From JANMDN01 sp031376285 (GTDB lineage: Bacteria > Actinomycetota > Thermoleophilia > Miltoncostaeales > Miltoncostaeaceae): a stretch of 64,000 nt of DNA. Made by a program: the position numbers and the translations under genes. Each line of letters starts with the position of its first letter. The stretch's first letter is position 1. The notes beneath the pieces are model-generated. The model had not been told where the DNA came from, did not search any database, and was given only the letters and a program-made list of their open reading frames with translations. The stretch is from contig JANMDN010000068.1 in assembly GCA_031376285.1 (NCBI GenBank), forward strand, positions 3,553-67,552, written 5' to 3'. Positions 46,035 to 53,599 of the stretch are shown piece after piece.

Positions 46035-48616
46035 GCCTTCGCAGCCAGCCAGCTTGCTCCGATACCGACGTCGACGACGAGCTTCGGGTCGAGGTCCATC
46101 GCGCTCGTCATGGCGTCCCGGACAATCGGGACCGCGGCCTCAATCTCCTCGTCAGGAACTTCCACGAGGAGTTCATCATGGATCTGCAGCACGAGCCGGG
46201 CCGCGCCGCCAGCCTCCAACAGCCCGCGATGGGCTCGGATCATCGCCACCTTGATGATGTCGGCCGCCGTTCCTTGAATCACGGTGTTGACCGCAAGTCG
46301 CTCGCCGAGGCTTCGCTGTTGCTGCGTGCGGCCGGCAAGCTCCGGGATCGGTCGGCGGCGGCCAAGGAGCGTCGTCACGTACCCGTCGCGCGCGGCGTCG
46401 GCGATCGTCGTGTCGATGAACCTCCGCACGAGCGGGTAGCGCGCCAGGTATGCCTCGATGTACTCGGCCGCCTCCTTGCGCGGGATGCTGAGCTGTTCCG
46501 AGAGACCGAAGTCGCTGATCCCGTAGATGATCCCGAAGTTGACGGCTTTGGCCCGGTCGCGAGTTGTGCGGTCGACCGCCTCGATCGGCAGCCCAAACAC
46601 CTCGGCGGCGGTGATCTGGTGCACGTCGTCCCCGCGGGCAAGCGCGTCGCGAAGCACCGGCTCGCCGGAGCAGTGCGCGAGGATCCGTAGCTCCACCTGC
46701 CCGTAGTCGAGGCTGACGAGGCTCGACCCCGTCCCGGCGACAAACGCGCCCCGAATCTCGCGGCCGATCGCCGTGCGCACGGGGATGTTCTGCAGGTTGG
46801 GGTTGACTGAGGAAAGACGACCGGTCTCGGCCGTGGTCTGGTTGAACGTCGTGTGGAGGCGTCCGTCGAGCGGGTCGACCTGCTGGGGCAGCGCGTCCAG
46901 GTAGGTGTTCTGGAGCTTGGTGAGTTCGCGGTACTGGCCGACGAGGCCGACGATCGGATGCTTCGACTCGAGAAGTTTGAGGACCGACCTATCGGTCGAC
47001 CATCCGGTCTTTCCTTTGCGGAAGGTCGGAAGCCCAAGCCGCTCGAAGAGCACGCCGCCCAACTGCTTTGGCGAGTCGATGACGAACTCTCCGCCCGCGT
47101 GCTCCCAGATTTGCTCCCGCAGCTCGCCGATCTGTTCGAGCACACCCTTTGAGAGGTTCGCGAGCAGTCCGACGTCGAGCGTGATCCCGGCGCGCTCCAT
47201 CGACGCGAGAACCGGGATCAGGGGCAGCTCGACGGTGCTCGCGAGTTCCTGCACGCCGGCCCGTTCCATCCGCGGCGCCTGTCGCTCGGCAAGAAGCCAC
47301 GTCAGCGCGGCCGCGTTTGCGACCGCGTCCTCTGACCCGGTCACCGCAAGGCCGACCTCCTGGCAAAGCTCAGCGAGGTCGTAGCTGCGTCGTCTCGGCT
47401 CGATCAGGAACGCGACGACCATCGTGTCGTGTGCCGGAACGACCGCGCCGAGCGCGAGCGGGCGCAGGACGAGCTTGGCGTCGTGCGCGACGAGCGCCGC
47501 CTGGCCGAGAAAGCTCGCGAGCATCGGCACGACGTGGTCATCCACGGCCGCGACGAGCACGTTTCCGTCGCCTGAGGTGACGGCGATCCGGCCGTCGGCC
47601 AGCGCAACCGCGACTCGCTGAACGCCCGCGAGTCGAAACGCTAGGTCGGTCGCGTCGATCTCGTCAACGGTGATCGTGCGCACGTCGGTTCGAACCACGG
47701 GCTCGATTGAGACGACATCGGAGTTCAGCTCCGGGAGCCGACGGGCAAGCGACGAGAACTCAAAGCGGGTGAAGAGGTCGCGGATCTCGGCAAGGCGCGG
47801 GCCATCAAAGTCGAGGGGCTCCACGTCGTCGAGATCGACCTCGACCGGACAGTCCCGGACGATCACGGCGAGGTCGCGGGTCAGGCGCGCATCGTCGGCG
47901 TGATCGGTCAACACCTGCTTTTTCTTCGGCGTCTGCTCCGAGGCATGAGCGAGGACCTCGTCGAGGGTGCCGTACTTCTGGATGAGCTGCGCCGCACCCT
48001 TCTCACCGATCCCCGGAACACCGGGCAGGTTGTCGCTTGAGTCGCCGACGATGCCCCGGTAGTCGGTCATCTGCTCGGGCGTCACGCCGTAGCGCTCCTC
48101 GACCTTCTCGGGCGTGTAGCGCGTGACGTCGGTGACGCCCCGACCGGTCGCAAGGACAGACACTGAATCGTTCACGAGTTGGAGGGCGTCGCGGTCGCCG
48201 GTGAGGATCGTGACTCGCTCCCCGGCGGCGTCGGCGATCGTCGCAAGCGTCCCGATGACGTCGTCGGCCTCGAAGCCAACCAGCTCGGTATTGGTGAACC
48301 CGAACGCCGCCATGAGCGGACGGAAATGCGGTGACTGCTCCTTGAGGAGGTCCGGCGTCGCGGCCCGGCCCGCCTTATAGTCCTCGTAGCGCTCCTTGCG
48401 GAACGTCCGGCCGGGGGCGTCCCAGCAAACGATGACGCGCGACGGGCGCTCGTCGATCAGCACCTTGATCACCATCGCCGACAGTCCGTAGAGGGCGTTG
48501 GTCGGAAAGCCGTCTGCGGTGGCGATGCTCTCGGGCAGGGCAAAGAACGCCCGGTAGGCGAGGCTATTCCCGTCGATCAGCATCAGCTCACCGTCAGGCG
48601 AGAAGGGCTCACTCAT
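46031..48616 (-). CDS. polA: DNA polymerase I
   Basis: This repair/Okazaki polymerase has 861 residues. The N-terminal 5' nuclease begins LMLIDGNSLAYRAFFALP, with QMTDYRGIVGDSSDNLPGVP. The middle region aligns with the 3'-5' exonuclease domain but lacks the DxE acidic pair, so proofreading is probably absent. The polymerase has ETGRLSSVNPNLQNIPVR, the O-helix RDRAKAVNFGIIYGIS (about 695) and LVLQIHDELLVEVP (about 815). I chose ATG 48616; the longer frame from 48883 has no domain. Confidence 0.94.
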   Translation of the reverse strand: MSEPFSPDGELMLIDGNSLAYRAFFALPESIATADGFPTNALYGLSAMVIKVLIDERPSRVIVCWDAPGRTFRKERYEDYKAGRAATPDLLKEQSPHFRPLMAAFGFTNTELVGFEADDVIGTLATIADAAGERVTILTGDRDALQLVNDSVSVLATGRGVTDVTRYTPEKVEERYGVTPEQMTDYRGIVGDSSDNLPGVPGIGEKGAAQLIQKYGTLDEVLAHASEQTPKKKQVLTDHADDARLTRDLAVIVRDCPVEVDLDDVEPLDFDGPRLAEIRDLFTRFEFSSLARRLPELNSDVVSIEPVVRTDVRTITVDEIDATDLAFRLAGVQRVAVALADGRIAVTSGDGNVLVAAVDDHVVPMLASFLGQAALVAHDAKLVLRPLALGAVVPAHDTMVVAFLIEPRRRSYDLAELCQEVGLAVTGSEDAVANAAALTWLLAERQAPRMERAGVQELASTVELPLIPVLASMERAGITLDVGLLANLSKGVLEQIGELREQIWEHAGGEFVIDSPKQLGGVLFERLGLPTFRKGKTGWSTDRSVLKLLESKHPIVGLVGQYRELTKLQNTYLDALPQQVDPLDGRLHTTFNQTTAETGRLSSVNPNLQNIPVRTAIGREIRGAFVAGTGSSLVSLDYGQVELRILAHCSGEPVLRDALARGDDVHQITAAEVFGLPIEAVDRTTRDRAKAVNFGIIYGISDFGLSEQLSIPRKEAAEYIEAYLARYPLVRRFIDTTIADAARDGYVTTLLGRRRPIPELAGRTQQQRSLGERLAVNTVIQGTAADIIKVAMIRAHRGLLEAGGAARLVLQIHDELLVEVPDEEIEAAVPIVRDAMTSAMDLDPKLVVDVGIGASWLAAKA

Positions 48617-48752
48617 CGCGGCGCAGCCTACCCAGTGAAGGGCCGCCGAGGTGCGCGGTGAAGGTCCGACACGCGGACGCGCCAGTATGCTTCCGGGCCG
48701 CTCAGGGGCACCGGTCTCCGGGCGGCCAGTCAGGCCCATCCAGGAGAGTTCT

Positions 48753-50156
48753 GTGGCCCCAAACCCCAGCGCACAGTTCAGCGTCAACCTTCGCGTGGAG
48801 ACGCCCGCGACGAGCCCGGAGATCTTCGGGCAGCTTGCGGCGGCGATCAGCGCGGTCGGCGGGGACATTGCGGTGGTGGCCACGGTATCCGAGGGACAGA
48901 CGGTGGTACGCGACGTCGCGGTGAATGCCGGCGACCAAGAGCAGGCCGACCAGATCGTCGCGGCCGCCGGGTCGGTGTCGGGTGTAGCGCTCCTTGAGCA
49001 CTACGACCGGACGTTCAAGATGCACGAGGGCGGGAAGATCGAACTCCTCGGCTCCAAAACGCTGACCGACGCCAACTTCGACGCGCTGGCGGGCTCAGGC
49101 GTCGCAGCCGTGGCCCGGGCGATCGCCGAGGCGCCCGAGCGCGCCAAGGAACTCACCCTCAAGCGCAACATGGTCCTTGTGGTCACAAACGGCACGGCGG
49201 TTCTCGGCCTTGGCGACATCGGCGCGGCCGCGGGCATGCCCGTGATGGAGGGCAAGTCGATGCTCTTCAAGGGCTTCGGCGATGTCGACAGCTACGCGAT
49301 GTGCGTCGACTCGAGGGACCCCGACGAGATCATCGCGACGGTCAAGGCATTCGCCCCGGCCTTCGGTGGGATCAACCTCGAAGACATCTCCGCGCCGACG
49401 TGCTTCCTGGTCGAAGACGCCCTTAAGGAGATGCTCGACATCCCCGTCTTCCACGACGATCAGCACGGCACGGCGATCGTGACGCTCGCGGCGGCGATCA
49501 ACGCCTGCAAGCTGAACGGGCGGAACCTGGCCGAGCTCAAAGTCGTGGTGAACGGCGTCGGCGCGTCGGGTGTGGCGTGTTCGAAGATCCTGATGGAAGC
49601 GGGCATCACCGACATCATCGGCTGCGACACGAAGGGCGCGATCTACAACGGTCGCACCGAGAACATGAACTACATGAAGGACTGGTACGCCACCAACACG
49701 AACCCGCGGGGCGTTCAGGGGACCCTCAGCGAGGCGATCGTCGGCGCGGACCTCTTCCTCGGTCTCTCCGGCCCGGGAACGTTCTCGCTTGATCAGTTGA
49801 AGTCGATGGCAGCCGAACCGATGGTGTTCGCGATGGCAAACCCGGTCCCGGAAATCATGCCGGAGATCGCCGGGCCGTACGTGAGCGTGATGGCAACAGG
49901 ACGCTCGGACTACCCGAACCAGATCAACAACGTCCTGGCGTTCCCGGGGATCTTCAAGGGTGCGCTGGAATGCCAGGCGACGAAGATCAGCGAGGGGATG
50001 AAGCTGGCTGCGGCCAACGCGATCGCAAGCGTGGTGTCAGACGCCGAGCTGACGGCCGACTACATCATTCCGTCGGCGTTCAACCCTCGCGTGGCCCAAG
50101 TGGTAGCGGCCGAGACGATTCGCGTCGCCCGCGAGGAGGGCCTGGCCAGGAAGTAG
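48753..50156 (+). CDS. NAD-dependent malic enzyme with N-terminal ACT-like domain
   Basis: Malic enzyme decarboxylates malate to pyruvate. The 467-residue product has an ACT-like N-terminus (FSVNLRVETPATSPEIFGQL) that may bind an amino acid. The catalytic part shows NGTAVLGLGDIGAAAGMPV, NLEDISAPTCFLVEDALK, IPVFHDDQHGTAIVTLAAA and the dinucleotide loop VVNGVGASGVACSKI. I chose GTG 48753 because AGGAGA lies upstream at good spacing; the frame from 48651 adds 34 residues without a domain. No phosphotransacetylase domain is present. Confidence 0.92.
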   Translation: MAPNPSAQFSVNLRVETPATSPEIFGQLAAAISAVGGDIAVVATVSEGQTVVRDVAVNAGDQEQADQIVAAAGSVSGVALLEHYDRTFKMHEGGKIELLGSKTLTDANFDALAGSGVAAVARAIAEAPERAKELTLKRNMVLVVTNGTAVLGLGDIGAAAGMPVMEGKSMLFKGFGDVDSYAMCVDSRDPDEIIATVKAFAPAFGGINLEDISAPTCFLVEDALKEMLDIPVFHDDQHGTAIVTLAAAINACKLNGRNLAELKVVVNGVGASGVACSKILMEAGITDIIGCDTKGAIYNGRTENMNYMKDWYATNTNPRGVQGTLSEAIVGADLFLGLSGPGTFSLDQLKSMAAEPMVFAMANPVPEIMPEIAGPYVSVMATGRSDYPNQINNVLAFPGIFKGALECQATKISEGMKLAAANAIASVVSDAELTADYIIPSAFNPRVAQVVAAETIRVAREEGLARK

Positions 50157-50194
50157 CCGCAACGGGCGCGCTCAACTTTTGGACTCGGCGGGGC

Positions 50195-51040
50195 TCAGCC
50201 GGTCGCGAGGGTCCGGTACTCCCGGACGAGTTCGTAACAGACGGTCAGTCGCCGGTCCTCAGCGCTCCAGAACGCATTCGGCTCGTCACACTCCATTGCC
50301 GCGACGACGATGCCTGGCTCGAAGGCGTAGCTCGTGCGGATCACCTCAGAGAGTTCCTCGAGGAGGGCGTTCTCTTCGAGGTAGTCACGCTCATCGACGT
50401 AGGTGTCGGTCTCGCCGTAGCTGACCTCAACTGACGCCGGCGGTGCGACGGAGCCGTCTGGACGTTCGTGGGGTTCGAGGAGACGAAACCAGGCGTCTTC
50501 GTTCTGGGCTGACTCGTCCTCGCAGACATCTCGCCGTCCCTCGGGCAACTCAACATCGTCGGCCACCGCCGCAAACCGCTCGGGGTCCGCCCCGTAGAGG
50601 AGACAGGCGATCTGGTAGGCGCGCTGTTTGTCGGTCCCATGCTCGTCCCACCACGCGATCTCGGACAGGGGAACCTCGGAGGCACTCAAGAACCAACCGT
50701 TCATCGCGGCGATCAGGTAGTCGGCCGCCTCGGTCTTGTTGTCGGGTGTGAGGAACCATGTTGCGAGGCGATCGACGGCGTCCTCCTCCCGGCCGACGAC
50801 GGGCAGGTCGAACTCCGAGACGAATGCGTGGCCAAGTTCGTGGTAGGCAACGAAGGCAAGGTTGCCCTCGACGAAGAGTTCGGGATCATCGCTGGTCCCT
50901 GTCGGGTCGGTTGCGGGTGGGGAGGTCGTGGCCGATGTGGAGGTCGCCGCGCCGTCGCCGCTCTGGGACTCACCACCACCACCGCAGCCCGAGAGAACTC
51001 CGAGGAGTGCCACAACCACCAGAAACAGGTACCGCTTCAA
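50195..51040 (-). CDS. DUF4344-like lipoprotein metallopeptidase
   Basis: This is a lipoprotein of about 281 residues. The signal peptide runs LKRYLFLVVVALLGVLSGC with the lipid Cys at about residue 19, then a Ser/Thr/Gly linker. The zinc-type motif is FVAYHELGHAFVSEFDLPVV, a HExxH variant (HELGH), followed by REEDAVDRLATW. This matches the DUF4344 layout, which is a putative metallopeptidase. I use TTG 51040, preceded by GGGAGG, over ATG 51073; both are possible. It converges on the malic enzyme gene. Confidence 0.75.
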   Translation of the reverse strand: MKRYLFLVVVALLGVLSGCGGGGESQSGDGAATSTSATTSPPATDPTGTSDDPELFVEGNLAFVAYHELGHAFVSEFDLPVVGREEDAVDRLATWFLTPDNKTEAADYLIAAMNGWFLSASEVPLSEIAWWDEHGTDKQRAYQIACLLYGADPERFAAVADDVELPEGRRDVCEDESAQNEDAWFRLLEPHERPDGSVAPPASVEVSYGETDTYVDERDYLEENALLEELSEVIRTSYAFEPGIVVAAMECDEPNAFWSAEDRRLTVCYELVREYRTLATG

Positions 51041-51141
51041 GATCCTCCCTTGGCTCGTTGAGTCGCCAACCATTCGAGCACAGGGGCGGGTTCCAACGGG
51101 CGCGGCATGTTCTGAGCGCCCCGGCTATTCTCCAGAGGCCA

Positions 51142-51225
51142 GGGGGTGTGGCGGAATTGGTATACGCGACGGTCTCAAACACCGTTGGCCGCAAGGCCTT
51201 GAGGGTTCGAGTCCCTCTGCCCCTA
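51142..51225 (+). tRNA. tRNA-Leu (anticodon CAA)
   Basis: The D-arm GGCGGAATTGG, the anticodon stem around CTCAAAC (anticodon CAA), a long variable arm (GTTGGCCGCAAGGC) and the T-arm GAGGGTTCGAGTCCCTC are all present. The acceptor stem GGGGGTG/TGCCCCT has four GC pairs and three G-U wobbles. No encoded CCA. A partial 3' end is repeated downstream (see repeats at 51195). Confidence 0.93.
51195..51219. repeat. tRNA-Leu 3'-end repeat, copy 1 (inside the tRNA)
   Basis: These 25 bases, including GGGTTCGAGTCCCTCTG, recur exactly at 51947-51971 and in a diverged form at 52653-52686. This is the layout expected for attachment sites of integrated elements at a tRNA. Confidence 0.75.
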
Positions 51226-51252
51226 TGACGCTTCACCGTGAGCCATGATGCG

Positions 51253-51287
51253 ACTACGTTTTACCCCAATATGGGGTAAAACGTAGT
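51253..51287. promoter_or_regulatory. Large perfect palindrome before the AbiEi-type gene
   Basis: Arms of 16 bases (51253-51268 and 51272-51287) are perfect inverted repeats around a three-base centre; the core is TTTTACCCCA/TGGGGTAAAA. It lies 12-46 bases upstream of the AbiEi start. Operators of this size are typical of autoregulated toxin-antitoxin genes, so it is probably the operator. It could also fold as a hairpin in RNA. Confidence 0.75.
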
Positions 51288-51298
51288 ACGGTTGTTTC

Positions 51299-51940
51299 GT
51301 GAGACGTGACGAGGCGTTTGAGGTGTTGGGACCGGTTGCCGCGGAGCAGGGCGGGTACATCACGGCCCAGCAGGCCTTGTTGGGCGGCGTGCCCCAGTGG
51401 ATGCTCGTGAAGCTCGCAGATCGGGGGTTCCTACGGCGGGTTCGGCGAGGCGTATACCGGTCCGACCTTGGACGGGCGTCCAGTCTGCGGGAGGAGACGA
51501 TCGCAGCGTGGCTGGAACTTGATGGCGCGGTCCTGCCGTGGGAACGCGGAGTGGTACGGGCGGTGATCAGCCACGCCAGTGCTGCTAGCCTGCTCGACAT
51601 CGGGTCGATCGTTCCGGGGCTGCCAGAGATCACCGTCCGGAGGGCGGTGCGTCGACGCGCCGACGTCACCATTCACGTTGCCCCGTTCGCGTCCGAGGAT
51701 GTGACCTGGCTTCCACTTGACGAGGCATTGCGGGTCCCGGTCACAAACGCGGCGCGAACGATCATCGATCTACTTCTCGCGAATGAGGAAACCGACTACC
51801 TTGAGCGAGCCCTGCGCGAAGCGTTCGTTGATCGTCGGAGCGCACGAGGTGCGCTCGCTGGTGCAGCGTCCCGCCGCACGAGGGCCAGGGGTTTGGAGGG
51901 TCGCATTGAGCGGCTCGCGGTTGGCTCGTGGCCAGCGTGA
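51299..51940 (+). CDS. AbiEi-type antitoxin-like protein
   Basis: This 213-residue protein has an N-terminal winged-helix (EQGGYITAQQALLGGVPQWM, LADRGFLRRVRRGVYRSD) and a C-terminal region that together match AbiEi-family type IV antitoxins. The partner AbiEii nucleotidyltransferase is not present, so it may be solitary or regulatory. The start GTG 51299 follows the large palindrome by 11 bases. It is enclosed by tRNA-Leu end repeats (51195 and 51947), so it forms a small integrated unit. Confidence 0.75.
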   Translation: MRRDEAFEVLGPVAAEQGGYITAQQALLGGVPQWMLVKLADRGFLRRVRRGVYRSDLGRASSLREETIAAWLELDGAVLPWERGVVRAVISHASAASLLDIGSIVPGLPEITVRRAVRRRADVTIHVAPFASEDVTWLPLDEALRVPVTNAARTIIDLLLANEETDYLERALREAFVDRRSARGALAGAASRRTRARGLEGRIERLAVGSWPA

Positions 51941-51946
51941 ACGCCT

Positions 51947-51971
51947 GGCCTTGAGGGTTCGAGTCCCTCTG
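51947..51971. repeat. tRNA-Leu 3'-end repeat, copy 2
   Basis: This is an exact 25-base match to 51195-51219, just after the AbiEi stop codon. The next bases (TCCTG) diverge from the tRNA. Confidence 0.75.
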
Positions 51972-52030
51972 TCCTGTTTGGTGCCATGGCGTCAAACCGG
52001 TCTCAAAGACCAACCAGCCGCTCCGTCGCG

Positions 52031-52330
52031 CTATGCGACGTCGAGGTAGGCCCGGAGGGCGCGCCTGACGACATCACTTGTCGTCGCGCCATCCGAGGTC
52101 GCGCGTGCCTCGACGGCTGCGCGCAGTTCCGGGTCAAGGCGGATTGGGACAACCGATGCCGGTCCCGATCCCATCGGTTTGCGCCCACCGCGACGCCGTA
52201 GCGCTTCTACGTCGTAACCGGCCTCTGCCTCGGCGGCAAGCCGCTCGATGACCTCATCGGTGATCACGACACCGCCGGAGGTGCCATAGGTCTTGTGTGG
52301 GTTCGACATGGCGTGTGTTCCGTTCTTCAT
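52031..52330 (-). CDS. Ribbon-helix-helix antitoxin of a toxin-first pair
   Basis: This antitoxin of up to 99 residues (92 if it starts at ATG 52309) has SGGVVITDEVIERLAAEAEA, then RGGRKPMGSGPASVVPIRLD and a C-terminal RHH-like part, DPELRAAVEARATSDGATTS. The ATG at 52330 overlaps the toxin stop. The order, toxin then antitoxin, is the reverse of VapBC. A decayed second copy of its 5' half lies at 53012-53148. Confidence 0.75.
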   Translation of the reverse strand: MKNGTHAMSNPHKTYGTSGGVVITDEVIERLAAEAEAGYDVEALRRRGGRKPMGSGPASVVPIRLDPELRAAVEARATSDGATTSDVVRRALRAYLDVA

Positions 52331-52569
52331 GGCAGGAGGTGTTTGTAGATCGGCCGCATCCGCATCGCGTGGATCGCAAGGACACGTCCGTCGTCCATGT
52401 GAAGGGCGATCACCTCAAGCAGATTTCCTGAACGATCCGGCCCAAGATGCAAAAACCGAAGCGGCCCATCCTCATTCCCGAGATCGAAGACGACGACGGC
52501 AAACTCCGCGCCGTGAGCGATATCCAGGTCCGAGATCTTGTGCTTGCGGGCTGATGGATGAATGTCCAG
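52327..52569 (-). CDS. BrnT-like toxin with non-standard start
   Basis: The 80-residue product DIHPSARKHKISDLDIAHGA then EFAVVVFDLGNEDGP ... IHAMRMRPIYKHLLP matches small RNase-type toxins of the BrnT-like group. A longer frame from ATG 52617 exists, but a good promoter (TTGCAC at 52602-52607, TACGAT at 52579-52584, 17-base spacing) lies within it. That favours a start downstream; CTG 52569 is only about three bases from the predicted transcript start. Its antitoxin follows with a four-base overlap. Confidence 0.65.
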   Translation of the reverse strand: MDIHPSARKHKISDLDIAHGAEFAVVVFDLGNEDGPLRFLHLGPDRSGNLLEVIALHMDDGRVLAIHAMRMRPIYKHLLP

Positions 52570-52652
52570 ACACGAGGTATCGTAATACGATCCAACGACG
52601 TGTGCAAGACCACTCACAACTCATGAGGAGTGATCGTCGTCCAATCTCTCAC

Positions 52653-52686
52653 GGCCTTGAGGGCTCGAGTCTCTGCCCCTATTGAC
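52653..52686. repeat. tRNA-Leu 3'-end repeat, copy 3
   Basis: GGCCTTGAGGGCTCGAGT-CTCTGCCCCTA-TTGACG matches the tRNA 3' end with a T-to-C change and two missing bases, and includes the GCCCCTA end that copy 2 lacks. It is upstream of the toxin-first pair. Confidence 0.7.
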
Positions 52687-52712
52687 GACCGCGCTTCAAC
52701 GATTGCGTTCTC

Positions 52713-53011
52713 TCAGACGTCGCTTGGGCAGATGATCGGGACCCTCGGGAAGTGCAATCGATAGGGCCGAGCATCCCTCGTAAGCAAGCGCATTCCCGTA
52801 ACCCCGGCGTGGGCTCCGATGAGGAAGTCGGGGAGCGGAGTGCGGCTTGCCTGAGCACGGCCTCGAAGCCTGTGCATGAACGCCCGGCTCGCGAGGAACG
52901 CCGCCGGCCACGGAAGGTCCAGGCGGCGGTAGATGTTTGCCGGAAGCGCCGCATCCAGATCTTCGATTCGCGCAAAGCCAGCGGCGAGTTCCGCGTAGCC
53001 GGTCCAGATCC
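52713..53011 (-). pseudogene. VapC remnant (PIN domain, N-terminus lost)
   Basis: The minus strand frame encodes TGYAELAAGFARIEDLDAAL, RRLDLPWPAAFLASRAFMHR, LPDFLIGAHAGVTGMRLLTR and ends PRVPIICPSDV. This is the C-terminal two-thirds of a VapC PIN domain with the acidic DFLIGAHA core. The N-terminal Asp is missing. It joins without a stop to a piece of antitoxin at about 53011, so an insertion or recombination has fused the two. Confidence 0.65.
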
Positions 53012-53148
53012 CATTGGTTTGCGACCACCGCGAGGACCTAGCGCGTCCACCTCGTACCCGGCCTCTGCCTCAGCCGCAAGCCGCTCGACGACCTCATCGG
53101 TGATCACGACACCGCCGGAGGGCCATAGGTCTTGTGTGGCTTCGACAT
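53012..53148 (-). pseudogene. Duplicated antitoxin fragment
   Basis: This is a copy of the 5' part of the antitoxin at 52162-52309; the DNA is visibly close over about 150 bases. The ATG at 53148 gives MSKPHKTYG but a base is missing in the GGCCCTCCGG stretch, shifting frame before SGGVVITDEVVERLAAEAEA. The 3' half of the antitoxin is replaced by the VapC remnant. Confidence 0.65.
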
Positions 53149-53520
53149 AGTGTTCCGCCGTCGTGTTCAGGAAGGCGGCCACCGTCTTGACGACGGCGTC
53201 TCCATGAGCTTGTCGCGCGTTGCCTCACGCAGGTTCCAGCGTGCCGTCGACTTGAACTCGACGTCCGCGTCCTCGTCGGCGCTCAGCAGGAAGGTCGGCG
53301 CCTCACCGCCGCGTAGCTCCGTTGCCACCTGCGCGATGAACTCCGCATCGCTTTTGAACTGATCAACCACACCGGCGGTGATCGTCTTGACGTCGATTGT
53401 CGCGAGCGCACTCCCGCCGCCGGGTCAGGTGGCTGCGACGGTTCGGGTGATCTCGTCGGGATCACGCTCGTCGGTGCCCGCGACGGGATCGATCGCGACG
53501 GGGAGCGTCCGCTGACGCTC
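53149..53520 (-). pseudogene. Remnant of an AlbA_2/Schlafen-like domain protein
   Basis: Reading the minus strand, VVDQFKSDAEFIAQVATELR is followed by EDADVEFKSTARWNLREATR and, after a one-base loss near 53190-53200, AVVKTVAAFLNT. This resembles the EFKST...KTVAAFLNTxGG start of AlbA_2 (Schlafen-type) domains. Upstream, VAIDPVAGTDERDPDEITRT has an in-frame TGA. The gene is broken by a stop, a frameshift and truncation. Confidence 0.5.
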
Positions 53521-53599
53521 CCATCACACATCGTTGTTGGCCCGAAGGAGATCGGCGCGGTCTTCGCCAGCTGAGGCCCACCGTCGCTGGCCCACGGCC

